Shown here piece after piece: positions 24,965 through 33,377 of a stretch of 64,000 bases of DNA. The number at the start of each line of letters is the position of its first letter. Positions within the stretch are counted from its first letter, which is position 1. The notes beneath the pieces are model-generated. The model did not search any database and was not told the DNA's origin. It worked only from the letters and a program-made list of their open reading frames with translations. A program made the position numbers and the translations under genes. This stretch comes from Streptomyces sp. SID13031 (lineage in GTDB: Bacteria > Actinomycetota > Actinomycetes > Propionibacteriales > Kribbellaceae): positions 124,001 to 188,000 of the forward strand of contig NZ_JAAGLV010000007.1 in assembly GCF_010548305.1 (NCBI RefSeq), read 5' to 3'.

Positions 24965-26539
24965 GTGAACCATCCACTGGTCCGATCTCCCCATGAGTTG
25001 AGCGACCCAGGAAGCGGCGTTCCGGCGCGCTCTGGCCGGAGCGGACTCTTCCTCAGGTCAGCCATCGGCGGTGTGCTCGCCGCCCTCGCAGGCCTGGCCA
25101 CTGGCTCAGTCGCGGCCGCGCTCCTCGGGACTCGCCAGACCCCCGTCGTGGCCATCGGTTCGGCGTTCATCGACCGGGTCCCGCCGTGGCTGAAGGACCT
25201 GGCGATCTCCCTCTTCGGGACGCACGACAAGACCGCGCTCAAGGCCGGCATCCTGATCGTCCTGCTCGCCCTCTCCGCCGTTGGCGGGATTCTGGCAGTA
25301 CTCCGGTACTGGGCGGGCGCAGCCGTCGTCATCGTGCTCGCGGGTGTCGCCGTGCTCGCAGCGGCGACGCGGCCCGACACCGGACAGACCGGGTTCGCGC
25401 CGTCCTTCGTCGCCGGCGTCACCGCGTTGATCATCCTCAGGCTCTTCGCCACCAGGCTGTCCGGCCTCGCTCGCTTTCCAGAGGACGGCGTCAGCCGCCG
25501 CGGCTTCCTCCAGCTCACGGCGGGAGTGACGCTCGGCACGGTCGCGGTCGGCGCGCTGGGCCGGGTCGTCGGTGGACGACGGACGGCCGTCAGCGACGCC
25601 CGCGATGCGCTCCGGTTGCCCTTGCCGCCGACCCTCGACCCGCCGGCCGGAGTACAGGCTGTCGGTGCTGGTCCGTGGGCGACGCCGAACGAGGACTTCT
25701 ATCGGATCGACACGGCGTTGTCCGTGCCGCTGATCATGCCGGCCGACTGGAAGCTGCGACTTCACGGCATGGTCGACCGCGAGATCGAGCTCGACTTCGC
25801 CGCTCTGCTGAAGCGCAAGGTCGTGCACAAGTGGGTCACGCTGGCCTGTGTGAGCAACGAGGTCGGTGGCGACCTGATCGGCAACGCGCTCTGGTCCGGT
25901 GTCCTGTTGAAGGACCTGCTGGCCGAGGCCGGCGTGTCAGCCAATGCCGATGCGATCAAGTCGACGTCGAAGGACGGCTTCACCGCCGGTACGCCGCTGG
26001 GCGCGCTCACCGACGATCGGGAGGCGATGCTCGCGTTCGCGATGAACGGGCAGCCGCTGCCGGTGGAACACGGGTTCCCGGTGCGCATCGTCGTACCGGG
26101 TCTGTACGGGTACGTGTCGGCGACGAAGTGGCTGGCCGAGATCGAGGTGACCCGGTTCGACCAGTTCGAGGCGTACTGGACTCCGCGCGGCTGGTCGGCG
26201 CTCGGGCCGATCAAGCTGTCGTCGCGGATCGACGTACCGCGGTCGAAGGCGTCGAGTGGTCAGGTGACGGTGGCCGGCGTCGCGTGGGACCAGCATGTGG
26301 GCGTCTCGAAGGTCGAGGTACGGGTCGATGGTGGCGCCTGGCAACAGGCCGAGCTGGCGACCGACGCGTCGATCGACACCTGGCGGCAGTGGCACTGGAG
26401 CTGGGATGCGCCGCGCGGTAACCACGTCCTACAGGTCCGCGCGTTCGATGCCAAGGGCAACCCCCAGGTCGAGTCGCAGGCCCCGCCCGCACCGGACGGC
26501 TCGACCGGGCTGCACAGCGTCGACGTCAAGGTCGGCTAG
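24965..26539 (+). CDS. Membrane-anchored molybdopterin oxidoreductase (sulfite oxidase/YedY-like)
   Basis: 524 residues from GTG 24965. Residues ~30-165 hold four membrane helices (SAIGGVLAALAGLATGSVAAAL; ILIVLLALSAVGGILAVL; AAVVIVLAGVAVLAAAT; FVAGVTALIILRLFA). SRRGFLQLTAGVTLGTVAVGAL (about 176-197) looks like an internal twin-Arg membrane segment. The extracytoplasmic catalytic domain contains the molybdenum-ligating Cys in VTLACVSNEVGGDLIGNALW and VPGLYGYVSATKWLAEIEVT. A C-terminal Mo-co oxidoreductase dimerisation domain follows (VAGVAWDQHVGVSKVEVRVDGG). It would oxidise or reduce a small substrate outside the membrane; the substrate is not defined. The MarR gene upstream may control it. 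Confidence 0.88.
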   Translation: MNHPLVRSPHELSDPGSGVPARSGRSGLFLRSAIGGVLAALAGLATGSVAAALLGTRQTPVVAIGSAFIDRVPPWLKDLAISLFGTHDKTALKAGILIVLLALSAVGGILAVLRYWAGAAVVIVLAGVAVLAAATRPDTGQTGFAPSFVAGVTALIILRLFATRLSGLARFPEDGVSRRGFLQLTAGVTLGTVAVGALGRVVGGRRTAVSDARDALRLPLPPTLDPPAGVQAVGAGPWATPNEDFYRIDTALSVPLIMPADWKLRLHGMVDREIELDFAALLKRKVVHKWVTLACVSNEVGGDLIGNALWSGVLLKDLLAEAGVSANADAIKSTSKDGFTAGTPLGALTDDREAMLAFAMNGQPLPVEHGFPVRIVVPGLYGYVSATKWLAEIEVTRFDQFEAYWTPRGWSALGPIKLSSRIDVPRSKASSGQVTVAGVAWDQHVGVSKVEVRVDGGAWQQAELATDASIDTWRQWHWSWDAPRGNHVLQVRAFDAKGNPQVESQAPPAPDGSTGLHSVDVKVG

Positions 26540-26578
26540 TACCGGGCTCTACCAGGCTCGGCCCGGGCTTACCGGGCT

Positions 26579-27187
26579 TTACCGGCCTTTGGAGACCGCG
26601 TCGAGGACGAGCGGCAGGAACGTGTGCTCCAGGGAGCCCGCCGGGACCTGGTCGGGCTCGAGCAGGCTCTGGGCGCGGGCGCCTTCGTGGACGGCGATCA
26701 CCAGCCGTACGAACTGTTGCGGCGGGACGGTCATCCGGAACCCACTCGCCTTCGTGATCTCCTCGACGAGCCTGGTCAGCTGATCGCGGAACATCGCCCG
26801 CTGCAGGTTGAGCGCCGCCGCGGCCTCGGGATGCCGCAGCGCGTGCAGGGTGAACTCGGTGGAGATGAGATGCCACTGGCGCTGGTCCGGCGCGGCCTCG
26901 TCGAGCAGGCCCAGTACTGCGTCCAGCAGGGTCCCTGGCTGATTCGCAAGGTCGGGCAGCAGCGCGGCGATCTGCTCCAGCAGGCGATCCGTGGTCGCCT
27001 GGAACAGGGCGAGCACGAGCTCGTCCTTGGACCCGAAGTTCGAGTAAAACGCACCGCGGGTGAACCCGGCCCGGTCGCAGATGTCCTCCACCGAGGCGCC
27101 GTGGAAGCCGCGCTCGGCGAACACCTCGAGGGCACCTTCGAGCAGCCGGGCCCGGGTGGCGGAGCGACGTCGCTTGGGCGGTTCCAT
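26579..27187 (-). CDS. TetR-family repressor of the YhgE/Pip cluster
   Basis: 202 residues from ATG 27187 (MEPPKRRRSATRARLLEGAL); the frame is open 69 bases further, but that part overlaps the operator. HTH at about 15-60: FAERGFHGASVEDICDRAGFTRGAFYSNFGSKDEL. The helical ligand domain has the TetR_C_6-like pattern (FTLHALRHPEAAAALNLQRAMFRDQL). It is divergent from the ABC-ATPase-like gene at 27246, and the 59-base spacer is filled with overlapping palindromes, so it probably represses both itself and the ATPase-YhgE pair. A run of CCGGGCT repeats (26541-26575) after its stop may terminate transcription from either side. Confidence 0.9.
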   Translation of the reverse strand: MEPPKRRRSATRARLLEGALEVFAERGFHGASVEDICDRAGFTRGAFYSNFGSKDELVLALFQATTDRLLEQIAALLPDLANQPGTLLDAVLGLLDEAAPDQRQWHLISTEFTLHALRHPEAAAALNLQRAMFRDQLTRLVEEITKASGFRMTVPPQQFVRLVIAVHEGARAQSLLEPDQVPAGSLEHTFLPLVLDAVSKGR

Positions 27188-27196
27188 AGCAGTAGG

Positions 27197-27228
27197 ATAC
27201 AGTTCTGTATTGAATACACAACCGTATT
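27197..27228. promoter_or_regulatory. TetR operator region with overlapping palindromes
   Basis: ATACAGTTCTGTAT (27197-27210) is a 14-base near-palindrome, ATACAG and CTGTAT around TT. AATAC and GTATT flank six bases at 27213-27228. The central GTATTGAATAC (27207-27217) links them. It fills the divergent spacer between the TetR gene (start 27187) and the gene at 27246. Confidence 0.75.
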
Positions 27229-27245
27229 GAACGGGGTAGTTCACG

Positions 27246-28091
27246 ATGGAGCTCAAGGCTCACGCGATCAGCGTGCAGGGTCCGCACGCACCGATGCTGC
27301 ATGCGACGTCGGTCAGCATCAGTGACCATCAGCTGGTCCTGCTGGCGGGATACCCCGGGCCTGGTCACGTGGCACTCGCCTTAGGGCTCTCCGGGCGATT
27401 GAAGCCGGATGGTGGCGACGTTCAGCTGGATGGCGATAGGTCTGGGCGCGTACTGCGCCGCCGGATTGCTGTCGTCGACGCACCGGGGATCACTGAGCCC
27501 GAGGACGCACTGTCGGTGCAGACGGTCGTTGGCGAGGAGCTGGCGATCGCTGGGCACAAGGCTGGGCGCAAGGCGGTCGACGAGTGGCTGCGCGAACACG
27601 ACTGGGCCGGCTTCGCGGAGAGGCGGTTCGAGCACCTGCCGGTCGGGGTGCGGACGGAGATGCTCGCCGAGCTGACGGTGGCGCGGCCCGAGGTGAAGTT
27701 CGTGATCCTGACAATGCCGGATCGGCTCGGCGGGGATCCGCACGAGTGGTACGCCGTGGGACGCGAGCTGGCGTCGCGCGGGTACGGCGTGATCATCACC
27801 TGCGCGGATGCGTCGGCACGGTTGCTCGGCGTGGAGGCGGCACAGATGGGTTCGGTGAACCAGCCCGAACCGGTCCAGGTAGCAGCGGCTGCGCCGGTCG
27901 ACCCCGTAGTACCGATCGAAGTTGAAGAGCCTGCGGAGGCTGAGGAACTCGTAGTACCGATCGAGGTTGAAGAGCCTGCGGAGCCCGCGCCGGCCGTAGT
28001 ACCGATCGAAGCTGAGAAGCCTGCCGCGGTGGTCGAGGAAGAGCCTGCGGTCGAGGCTGAGGAAGCTGACGAGAAGAAGGACGAAGCATGA
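27246..28091 (+). CDS. Degenerate ABC-ATPase-like protein with acidic repeat tail
   Basis: 281 residues. Residues 1-195 follow an ABC ATPase layout: a Walker A-position loop LLAGYPGPGHVALALGLSGRLKPDGGDVQLDG, a signature-region LPVGVRTEMLAELTVARPEV, and a Walker B-position FVILTMPDRL. But the P-loop Lys-Ser/Thr is replaced by His-Val and the Walker B D-E by M-P, so ATP hydrolysis is doubtful. Residues ~220-281 are an acidic Pro/Glu/Val tail built of three 15-residue repeats starting VVPIE. The stop overlaps the YhgE/Pip start by four bases, so the two act together. The gene is likely TetR-controlled through the operator region upstream. Confidence 0.78.
   Translation: MELKAHAISVQGPHAPMLHATSVSISDHQLVLLAGYPGPGHVALALGLSGRLKPDGGDVQLDGDRSGRVLRRRIAVVDAPGITEPEDALSVQTVVGEELAIAGHKAGRKAVDEWLREHDWAGFAERRFEHLPVGVRTEMLAELTVARPEVKFVILTMPDRLGGDPHEWYAVGRELASRGYGVIITCADASARLLGVEAAQMGSVNQPEPVQVAAAAPVDPVVPIEVEEPAEAEELVVPIEVEEPAEPAPAVVPIEAEKPAAVVEEEPAVEAEEADEKKDEA
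27906..28026 (+). repeat. Three in-frame 45-base repeats in the ATPase-like gene
   Basis: Copies begin at 27906, 27951 and 27996, exactly 45 bases apart, each opening GTAGTACCGATCGA. They encode VVPIEVEEPAEAEEL, VVPIEVEEPAEPAPA and VVPIEAEKPAAVVEE. This is a coding minisatellite, likely variable in copy number between strains. Confidence 0.85.
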
Positions 28092-30151
28092 CGTCGATCC
28101 GGATGGCGATGAGCGAGCTGCGGCGGTTGACCGCGGGGCGGTTGCCCAGGCTGGCCGTGATCGCGATGATCCTCGTCCCGACGCTGTACGGCGGCCTCTA
28201 CCTGTACGCCAACCACGACCCGTACGGCCGGCTCGACAAGGTGCCGACCGCGGTCGTGGTCGAAGACGCCGGTACTACGTTGTCCACCGGCGAGAAGTTG
28301 TCGGTCGGGCCGCAGGTCGCCGATGAGCTGGTGGAGTCCAAGAGCTTCGACTGGCACCGGGTGGATCGCGCCGACGCGCTGGCCGGCGTGGAGAACGGGA
28401 AGTACGAGTTCGCGCTGGTACTGCCGAAGTCGTTCTCGGCGGATCTCGCGTCGAGTGCCGAGTTCAAGCCGCGGCAGGCGAATCTCGAGCTGCTGACCAA
28501 CGACGCCAACAACTACCTCGCCCACACGATCGCGAACCAGGTCGTCGCGCAGGTGACCAAGTCGGTCGCGGCGCAGGTGAGCGAGACGGCGGCGAGCAAG
28601 CTGCTGGCCGGATTCAGCACGATCCACGGCCAGATCACCAAGGCTGCGAGCGGCGCTGCGCAGTTGCAGAGCGGTCTCACGTCGGCCGCGACGGGTGTGG
28701 GTCAGCTCCAGACCGGGGCCAGCCAGTTGAACACTGCGCAGCAGCAGCTGTCAGCCGGTGCGACCAAGCTGAGTAGCGGGCTCACTCAGGCCTCGCAGGG
28801 CGCGGGAGATCTCGCGAACGGCGCGAGCCAGCTGAACTCCGGGCTGACGACGCTGAAGAACAAGACGGCCACGTTGCCCGCCGAGACCCAGAAGCTTGCC
28901 ACCGGCGCCGATCAAGTTGCTGATGGCAACGAAAAGATCGCCGGCGTCGGGCAGCAGGTGGCAACGGCATCGAGCACGCTGGTGTCGGATCTGACCACGC
29001 TCGACCAGGGGCTCGCCGCCCGGCTCAAGGCACGCGGATTCACCCAGACGCAGATCAACCAGGTACTCACCGAGACCGCCAAACTGCGCGGTCCGGTGCT
29101 CGCCGCCAATACCAAGATCCAGTCGACCTCGAAGCAGCTCAACCAGCTCGCGGGCGGGGCTCGACAGGTTGCAGACGGCGCCGAGACGCTCGCCAAGGCG
29201 ACGCCTGCGCTGACCGCCGGTATCAGGAGCGCTGCCACTGGCGCAACGCAGCTCAACGCGGGCGCTGGGCAGCTCAAGACCGGGATCGGCACGCTGCAGT
29301 CGGGTGCATCGCAGCTCGCTAGCGGCGAGCAGCAGGCGGTCACCGGGCAAGGGCAGCTGCTCACTGGCGCGAACAGCCTCGCGACGGGTGTCGGCAAGCT
29401 CAAGACCGGCGCGACCGACCTGAACACCGCACTGACCAACGGCGCGAAGCAGATCCCGGACCCGTCGCCCGAAGCACGCAAGGCGGTCGCCGAAACTCTC
29501 GGCGCCCCGGTCGGCCTGAAGAACGACTCGCAAGCGACGGCCGACAGCTACGGCGCCGGCCTGGCTCCGTTCTTCCTCAGCCTCTCTTGCTGGATCGGCG
29601 CGTACGTCCTCTTCCTGCTCGTCCGTCCGCTGTCGCCACGCGCCCTCGCAGGCCTGCAGGCCCCCGTCCGCGTAGCCCTCGGCGGCTGGCTTCCCCCGGC
29701 GATCTTCGGCTCGATCCAAGCAGCCCTGGTCTTCACGGCAGTGATCTTCGGCCTAGGCATCGACACAGCCCATCCCTGGCTGACCGTCGGCTATCTGATG
29801 CTCACCTCGATCACCTTCGTAGCCATCCTGCACGCCCTCTCCGCCTGGTTCGGCGCAGTCGGCAAGTTCCTGGGCCTGGTCCTGATGGTCATCCAGCTCG
29901 TCTCCGCCGGCGGCACCTTCCCCTGGCAGACCATCCCCGCCCCGCTCTACTTCTTCCACCACGTACTCCCCATGAGCTACGCGATCGACGGCGTCCGCCA
30001 CCTCATGTACGGCGGCCCCGGCCCCAGCCTCCCCAAAGACCTCCTGGTCCTAGCAATCTGGCTCGCCGCCGGCCTAGCCGCCTCCTCCCTAGCAGCCCGC
30101 AAACAACGAGTCTGGCCCGCCAAAAAACTCCAACCAGAACTAGTCCTCTAA
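28088..30151 (+). CDS. YhgE/Pip-family membrane protein (phage infection protein-like)
   Basis: 687 residues. It opens with a cytoplasmic stub and membrane helix (LAVIAMILVPTLYGGLYLYA, about 20-38), followed by the family's N-terminal domain (LDKVPTAVVVEDAG; YEFALVLPKSFSADLAS). Residues ~185-465 form a long extracellular helical stalk of GA-x-QL-x-x-G repeats (SGAAQLQSGLTSAATGVGQL and similar). The C-terminus holds about five helices of the ABC-2 permease type (FFLSLSCWIGAYVLFLLVRPL; LMLTSITFVAILHALSAWF; LLVLAIWLAAGLAASSLAA). Relatives include Lactococcus Pip, a phage receptor, and T7SS YueB. It is translationally coupled to the degenerate ATPase and under TetR control; export function is inferred. 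Confidence 0.88.
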   Translation: MTSIRMAMSELRRLTAGRLPRLAVIAMILVPTLYGGLYLYANHDPYGRLDKVPTAVVVEDAGTTLSTGEKLSVGPQVADELVESKSFDWHRVDRADALAGVENGKYEFALVLPKSFSADLASSAEFKPRQANLELLTNDANNYLAHTIANQVVAQVTKSVAAQVSETAASKLLAGFSTIHGQITKAASGAAQLQSGLTSAATGVGQLQTGASQLNTAQQQLSAGATKLSSGLTQASQGAGDLANGASQLNSGLTTLKNKTATLPAETQKLATGADQVADGNEKIAGVGQQVATASSTLVSDLTTLDQGLAARLKARGFTQTQINQVLTETAKLRGPVLAANTKIQSTSKQLNQLAGGARQVADGAETLAKATPALTAGIRSAATGATQLNAGAGQLKTGIGTLQSGASQLASGEQQAVTGQGQLLTGANSLATGVGKLKTGATDLNTALTNGAKQIPDPSPEARKAVAETLGAPVGLKNDSQATADSYGAGLAPFFLSLSCWIGAYVLFLLVRPLSPRALAGLQAPVRVALGGWLPPAIFGSIQAALVFTAVIFGLGIDTAHPWLTVGYLMLTSITFVAILHALSAWFGAVGKFLGLVLMVIQLVSAGGTFPWQTIPAPLYFFHHVLPMSYAIDGVRHLMYGGPGPSLPKDLLVLAIWLAAGLAASSLAARKQRVWPAKKLQPELVL

Positions 30152-30156
30152 CGCCC

Positions 30157-30181
30157 GATGCGTGATACCTACAGTCGCATC
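30157..30181. terminator. Weak hairpin between convergent genes
   Basis: GATGCG and CGCATC (6-base arms) around a 13-base loop, between the YhgE stop (30151) and the DUF4041 protein stop (30199). A bidirectional terminator is plausible but the stem is short. Confidence 0.35.
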
Positions 30182-30198
30182 AGGCTCGGCAGGACGAC

Positions 30199-31857
30199 TC
30201 AGGTCGTCGCCGGCGCCTCCACGGTGGACGCGTTGACGGACTGGTGGTACTCGAACGCCTCGGCGGCCTCGGTGAACTCCAGGAGGTCGCCGGCCACGGC
30301 TGCCAGCAGGTCCCGGACCTCGATCGGGGTGGCGTAGAAGAACTCCCGGCGCAGGTTCACCCGGTTGACCCGCCGATCCGCCAGCCGGCGGTGCATCTCG
30401 GCCTCGACGCCGACCGCGTCGTTGGAGAAGTGAATGGCGTGGACGTCGAAGTTGAACGGGACCGAGGCGTCGGACAGCTCGCGAACCCGGTCCAGCGGTA
30501 CCTGCCGCCGCGTCATCCCCACCTTCACCATGCCCTCACCGAAAGCTCCTCGATTGGAGATGACGTAGACGTAGCCGGCCCTGATGTTGGCGGCCCGGTA
30601 GTCGACGTCTTCGATGGCTTTGTCGATCTCGCTCATCTCCACCCGCATCCGGTCCGCCGCCTCGAGGTCACCCTTTGCCTCCAGGGCCGCCAGCGCGTTG
30701 ACGTAGTGCGCCCGCTCCCGCTCCAGCTTCTCCCGCTGCCGCTCGAACTCCAGTTGCGCCTGCCGCTCCTCGCGCAGCCGCTCTCGCTTCTCTTTCTCGT
30801 TCTCCTTCTCCCGGGCCACCTTCTCGAGGTAGTCCGCGGTCAACTCCATCTCCTTGAGACGCAGCGCGTGGTAGTGGCTGCCGATCTGGATGCTCATCCC
30901 CTGGCCGAGCTTCTCGATCGTCGCCTTGGCCTTCTCCAGCCGGTCCGTCGAGGTCGCCAGCTTGTACGGACGCATTCCGCGGACGAGGTTGTCCGCCTCG
31001 TTGTTGTAGGCCCTGAGCAACAGCTTGGAGAACTCGCGGACCATCTTCTGCCCCTGGGCCAGCGACCCGTTCATGGTCGTCTGCTCCGAGCCCGCCACCG
31101 CGCCGCCGTCTTTGCGGGTCATCGCCTTGATCTGGTCCTGCAGTTTGGCGAGCTCGGCCTTGTAGGCAACGGAGTCGTCCAGCGGATGGGTGTACGCATA
31201 GACGCCCACCTCCTGCAGAATCAGCGTGTCCTCGGTCACGACGACCTTGTCCTGAAGGGCTTTCAGCCGCTCCGCAGTGGCGGACTCCTCGGCGACGAGC
31301 GCGCTGACAACGGCCGTACGCCGTACCTGCTCGGCCTCGAGTTCACGTGTCAACGTGAGCCTTTGGTTCTCCAGGTCGGCGGTCAGCTCGACCTTGCGCT
31401 CCTCGATTTCCACCAGGGACAGCGCACCGAACTTCTCCAGCTGACCCCGCAGCTGCTCGTTCTTCGCCGCCAACTGCTGAACCTCGGCCGCGAGCTCTTT
31501 TGCCTTCCCGCGAGCTCCGAACAGCCCGATGGACTGCTCTGCCGCCACCGTCACGGGCGGAGACGTCGCAGGAGGCGTCGCAGGAGGCGGCACCGGTTCA
31601 GGCGCCGAGATCTGTACGTCCGGTAGCGCGGGCGGTACAGCGACCGGTGTCACAAGTCCGCCCTGCCGTGGAAGCCAGAAGACCCAGTTGGCCGGCGGCA
31701 GCCCCCAAGCCGGATCAGCGCGCCAATCCGGTGGCGGCACCCAGCCGGGCGGTGGCGGCGGCCAGTTCGGCGGTGAGTTGTACTGCCAGTCAACGAGCCA
31801 CTCGGGTGGCATCGCCCGACCTGCATCCGATTGCTGCTGATTGCCGCCGTGCTTCAT
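30199..31857 (-). CDS. DUF4041 coiled-coil protein with C-terminal GIY-YIG (T5orf172) nuclease
   Basis: 552 residues. The first ~70 are Trp/Pro-rich (PPGWVPPPDWRADPAWGLPP), a pattern seen at actinobacterial N-termini. A coiled coil covers about 110-200 (KELAAEVQQLAAKNEQLRGQ). The DUF4041 region with a second long coiled coil runs to about 420 (AREKENEKEKRERLREERQA). The C-terminus (about 428-525) is a T5orf172/MUG113 GIY-YIG nuclease: GYVYVISN, then VKVGMTRR, DRVRELSDASVPFNF, EAEMHRRL and REFFYA. DUF4041-GIY-YIG proteins are common in prophages and genomic islands; the role is undefined. A perfect hairpin precedes the GGGAGGG ribosome site. Confidence 0.85.
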   Translation of the reverse strand: MKHGGNQQQSDAGRAMPPEWLVDWQYNSPPNWPPPPPGWVPPPDWRADPAWGLPPANWVFWLPRQGGLVTPVAVPPALPDVQISAPEPVPPPATPPATSPPVTVAAEQSIGLFGARGKAKELAAEVQQLAAKNEQLRGQLEKFGALSLVEIEERKVELTADLENQRLTLTRELEAEQVRRTAVVSALVAEESATAERLKALQDKVVVTEDTLILQEVGVYAYTHPLDDSVAYKAELAKLQDQIKAMTRKDGGAVAGSEQTTMNGSLAQGQKMVREFSKLLLRAYNNEADNLVRGMRPYKLATSTDRLEKAKATIEKLGQGMSIQIGSHYHALRLKEMELTADYLEKVAREKENEKEKRERLREERQAQLEFERQREKLERERAHYVNALAALEAKGDLEAADRMRVEMSEIDKAIEDVDYRAANIRAGYVYVISNRGAFGEGMVKVGMTRRQVPLDRVRELSDASVPFNFDVHAIHFSNDAVGVEAEMHRRLADRRVNRVNLRREFFYATPIEVRDLLAAVAGDLLEFTEAAEAFEYHQSVNASTVEAPATT

Positions 31858-31872
31858 GGCTGACCCTCCCCA

Positions 31873-31893
31873 GACGTCGCTTACTGCGACGTC
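31873..31893 (-). promoter_or_regulatory. Perfect hairpin in the leader of the DUF4041-GIY-YIG gene
   Basis: GACGTCGC and GCGACGTC pair perfectly around TTACT, 16 bases before the start codon at 31857 and beside the ribosome site. It could be an operator for autoregulation or an RNA element controlling initiation. Confidence 0.55.
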
Positions 31894-31967
31894 CCCGCGG
31901 GGACCGTAACACTCTGTGTAACCGAGAACCAGGTCTCACTCTGGGTGGCTTCGAACGATCAAACACC

Positions 31968-33236
31968 TTACTGAGGGGGGCTCGCGCTCAGGAGGTTGGT
32001 GGCGGTGGTTAGTAGGTGTTGGGTGGTGGGTTGGTCGAAGTAGGTGATTAGGGCTTCGTAGGTGCCGTGGTGGGCGGCGTCTGGGTCTACTACATAGCCG
32101 TAGTAGCCGTCGGTGTAGCCGATTACGCGGGTTGTGGGGTGGGGGCTTTCGGCTTGGAGGTAGCAGCCGTGGCTGGCGAAGAGTTCTACGGGGAGGTGGA
32201 CCCAGGCGACGTCGCCGAGGAGGACGACGCTGACGGGGAGGTCAAGGGTGGGTGGGAGGTTGGCGGCTGCCATCAGGGCTTGGCCCCGGGCGCCGTCCAG
32301 GCGGGTTTGGGTGATGCGTTGGGCTGGGTCGTCGGGGCCGCCGTGGAGGTCAGCTTCGGCGGTGGTGACGATGGCTTTCAGGTCTGCTGGGCTGGGGAGG
32401 TCGCGGACCTTCAGGCTGACGGTCGTACGGCGGATGGTGGGCGCTACGGACGGTAGGTCCAGGCCTGGTTCGGCCATGGCCTCGATGACGCGGGCTGCCA
32501 GCAGGCCGCCTAGGCGTTCGACCTCGGGGGCGCCTCGGCCTTGGCGGGTGAAGCGGGGGCTTACGTCTCCCGCCGCGCCTTGCAGGAAGCCCACCACTAC
32601 GTCTGCACCGAGGGCAGTTCTGGCGGCGCCGGGCCAGTCCGCGGAGTACAGGAGGTTTTCCGGGCCGTACGTCGTGGGGTGGCAGGCGAAGTCGAGGAGC
32701 ACTGCGCGGAGTGAGTTGTCGGCGACGGAATGCAACGTTAGAACGCCTGCGGTGTTGTCGTGCGGTCCGTTGCGCCGGTGCCGGTTCGTACCAACGCCGA
32801 TGACCTCGATCGAGCGCCACGAGGCGCGGGCAGGCCTGCGCTCCAAGGGAGCTGAAGCGACAGCATCGACCAGCACCGAATACAACGAGGGTTCTCGCGA
32901 CGCCGGGATGACCGGGTGGATCTGGCCGGTCCAGCCTGACGGCGCCGAGTGGGTGTGGGACGCACACACCAGCACGCACTCGGGTGGGATCCCCGCAGCC
33001 CTCCCGGCCGCGGCGGACAGCTCGGCCGCCAGCTCGGTACCGATCGCGATCGCGTCCAGGCTCAGCCAGAGCACCCCGGGCGAGTCCGCCGTACTGAGCC
33101 AGATCATCGTCGCGCGCAACGGATCCGCAGTACCGGTGGCCAGGCCCAGGCCCTCGCGCGCGGAGTACCCGTCGAGGCGGTGACCCGGCGGTGGAGTCAC
33201 GTCCAAGGACACCGCCGCCAGCAGCAGCTCACTCAT
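31968..33236 (-). CDS. Neutral/alkaline ceramidase N-terminal-like hydrolase
   Basis: 422 residues, cytoplasmic (no signal peptide). The sequence follows the neutral/alkaline non-lysosomal ceramidase N-terminal family: a start AAVSLDVTPPPGHRLDGY, LWLSLDAIAIG, CVLVCASHTHSAPSGW (the conserved HTHSAP metal site), DFACHPTTYGPENLLYSADWPG and FLQGAAGDVSPR. This family includes many bacterial members that are unlikely to be true ceramidases, and the substrate here is unknown. The next gene upstream is a BadF-type kinase on the same strand, 141 bases away, hinting at carbohydrate or lipid-sugar handling. Confidence 0.8.
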   Translation of the reverse strand: MSELLLAAVSLDVTPPPGHRLDGYSAREGLGLATGTADPLRATMIWLSTADSPGVLWLSLDAIAIGTELAAELSAAAGRAAGIPPECVLVCASHTHSAPSGWTGQIHPVIPASREPSLYSVLVDAVASAPLERRPARASWRSIEVIGVGTNRHRRNGPHDNTAGVLTLHSVADNSLRAVLLDFACHPTTYGPENLLYSADWPGAARTALGADVVVGFLQGAAGDVSPRFTRQGRGAPEVERLGGLLAARVIEAMAEPGLDLPSVAPTIRRTTVSLKVRDLPSPADLKAIVTTAEADLHGGPDDPAQRITQTRLDGARGQALMAAANLPPTLDLPVSVVLLGDVAWVHLPVELFASHGCYLQAESPHPTTRVIGYTDGYYGYVVDPDAAHHGTYEALITYFDQPTTQHLLTTATNLLSASPPQ

Positions 33237-33377
33237 CTCAACGCTCCAGCGGTCATGGTCGGTACGGCGAGAAGCCCGGAGAAGTCCCTGCGATAACTCT
33301 GCGTCACAACGACGCCCGCCAAACCTCGCGGGCCGAGAAAGTGCAAGCCTAGAGACCGCTCGCCCGCGGCGACAGCT

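Noticed and set aside
27906..28026. Regularly spaced near-identical repeats resembling a CRISPR array
   Set aside because: The 45-base period is an exact multiple of three, the repeats lie inside a gene and encode a 15-residue protein repeat, and there are no unique spacers or cas genes.
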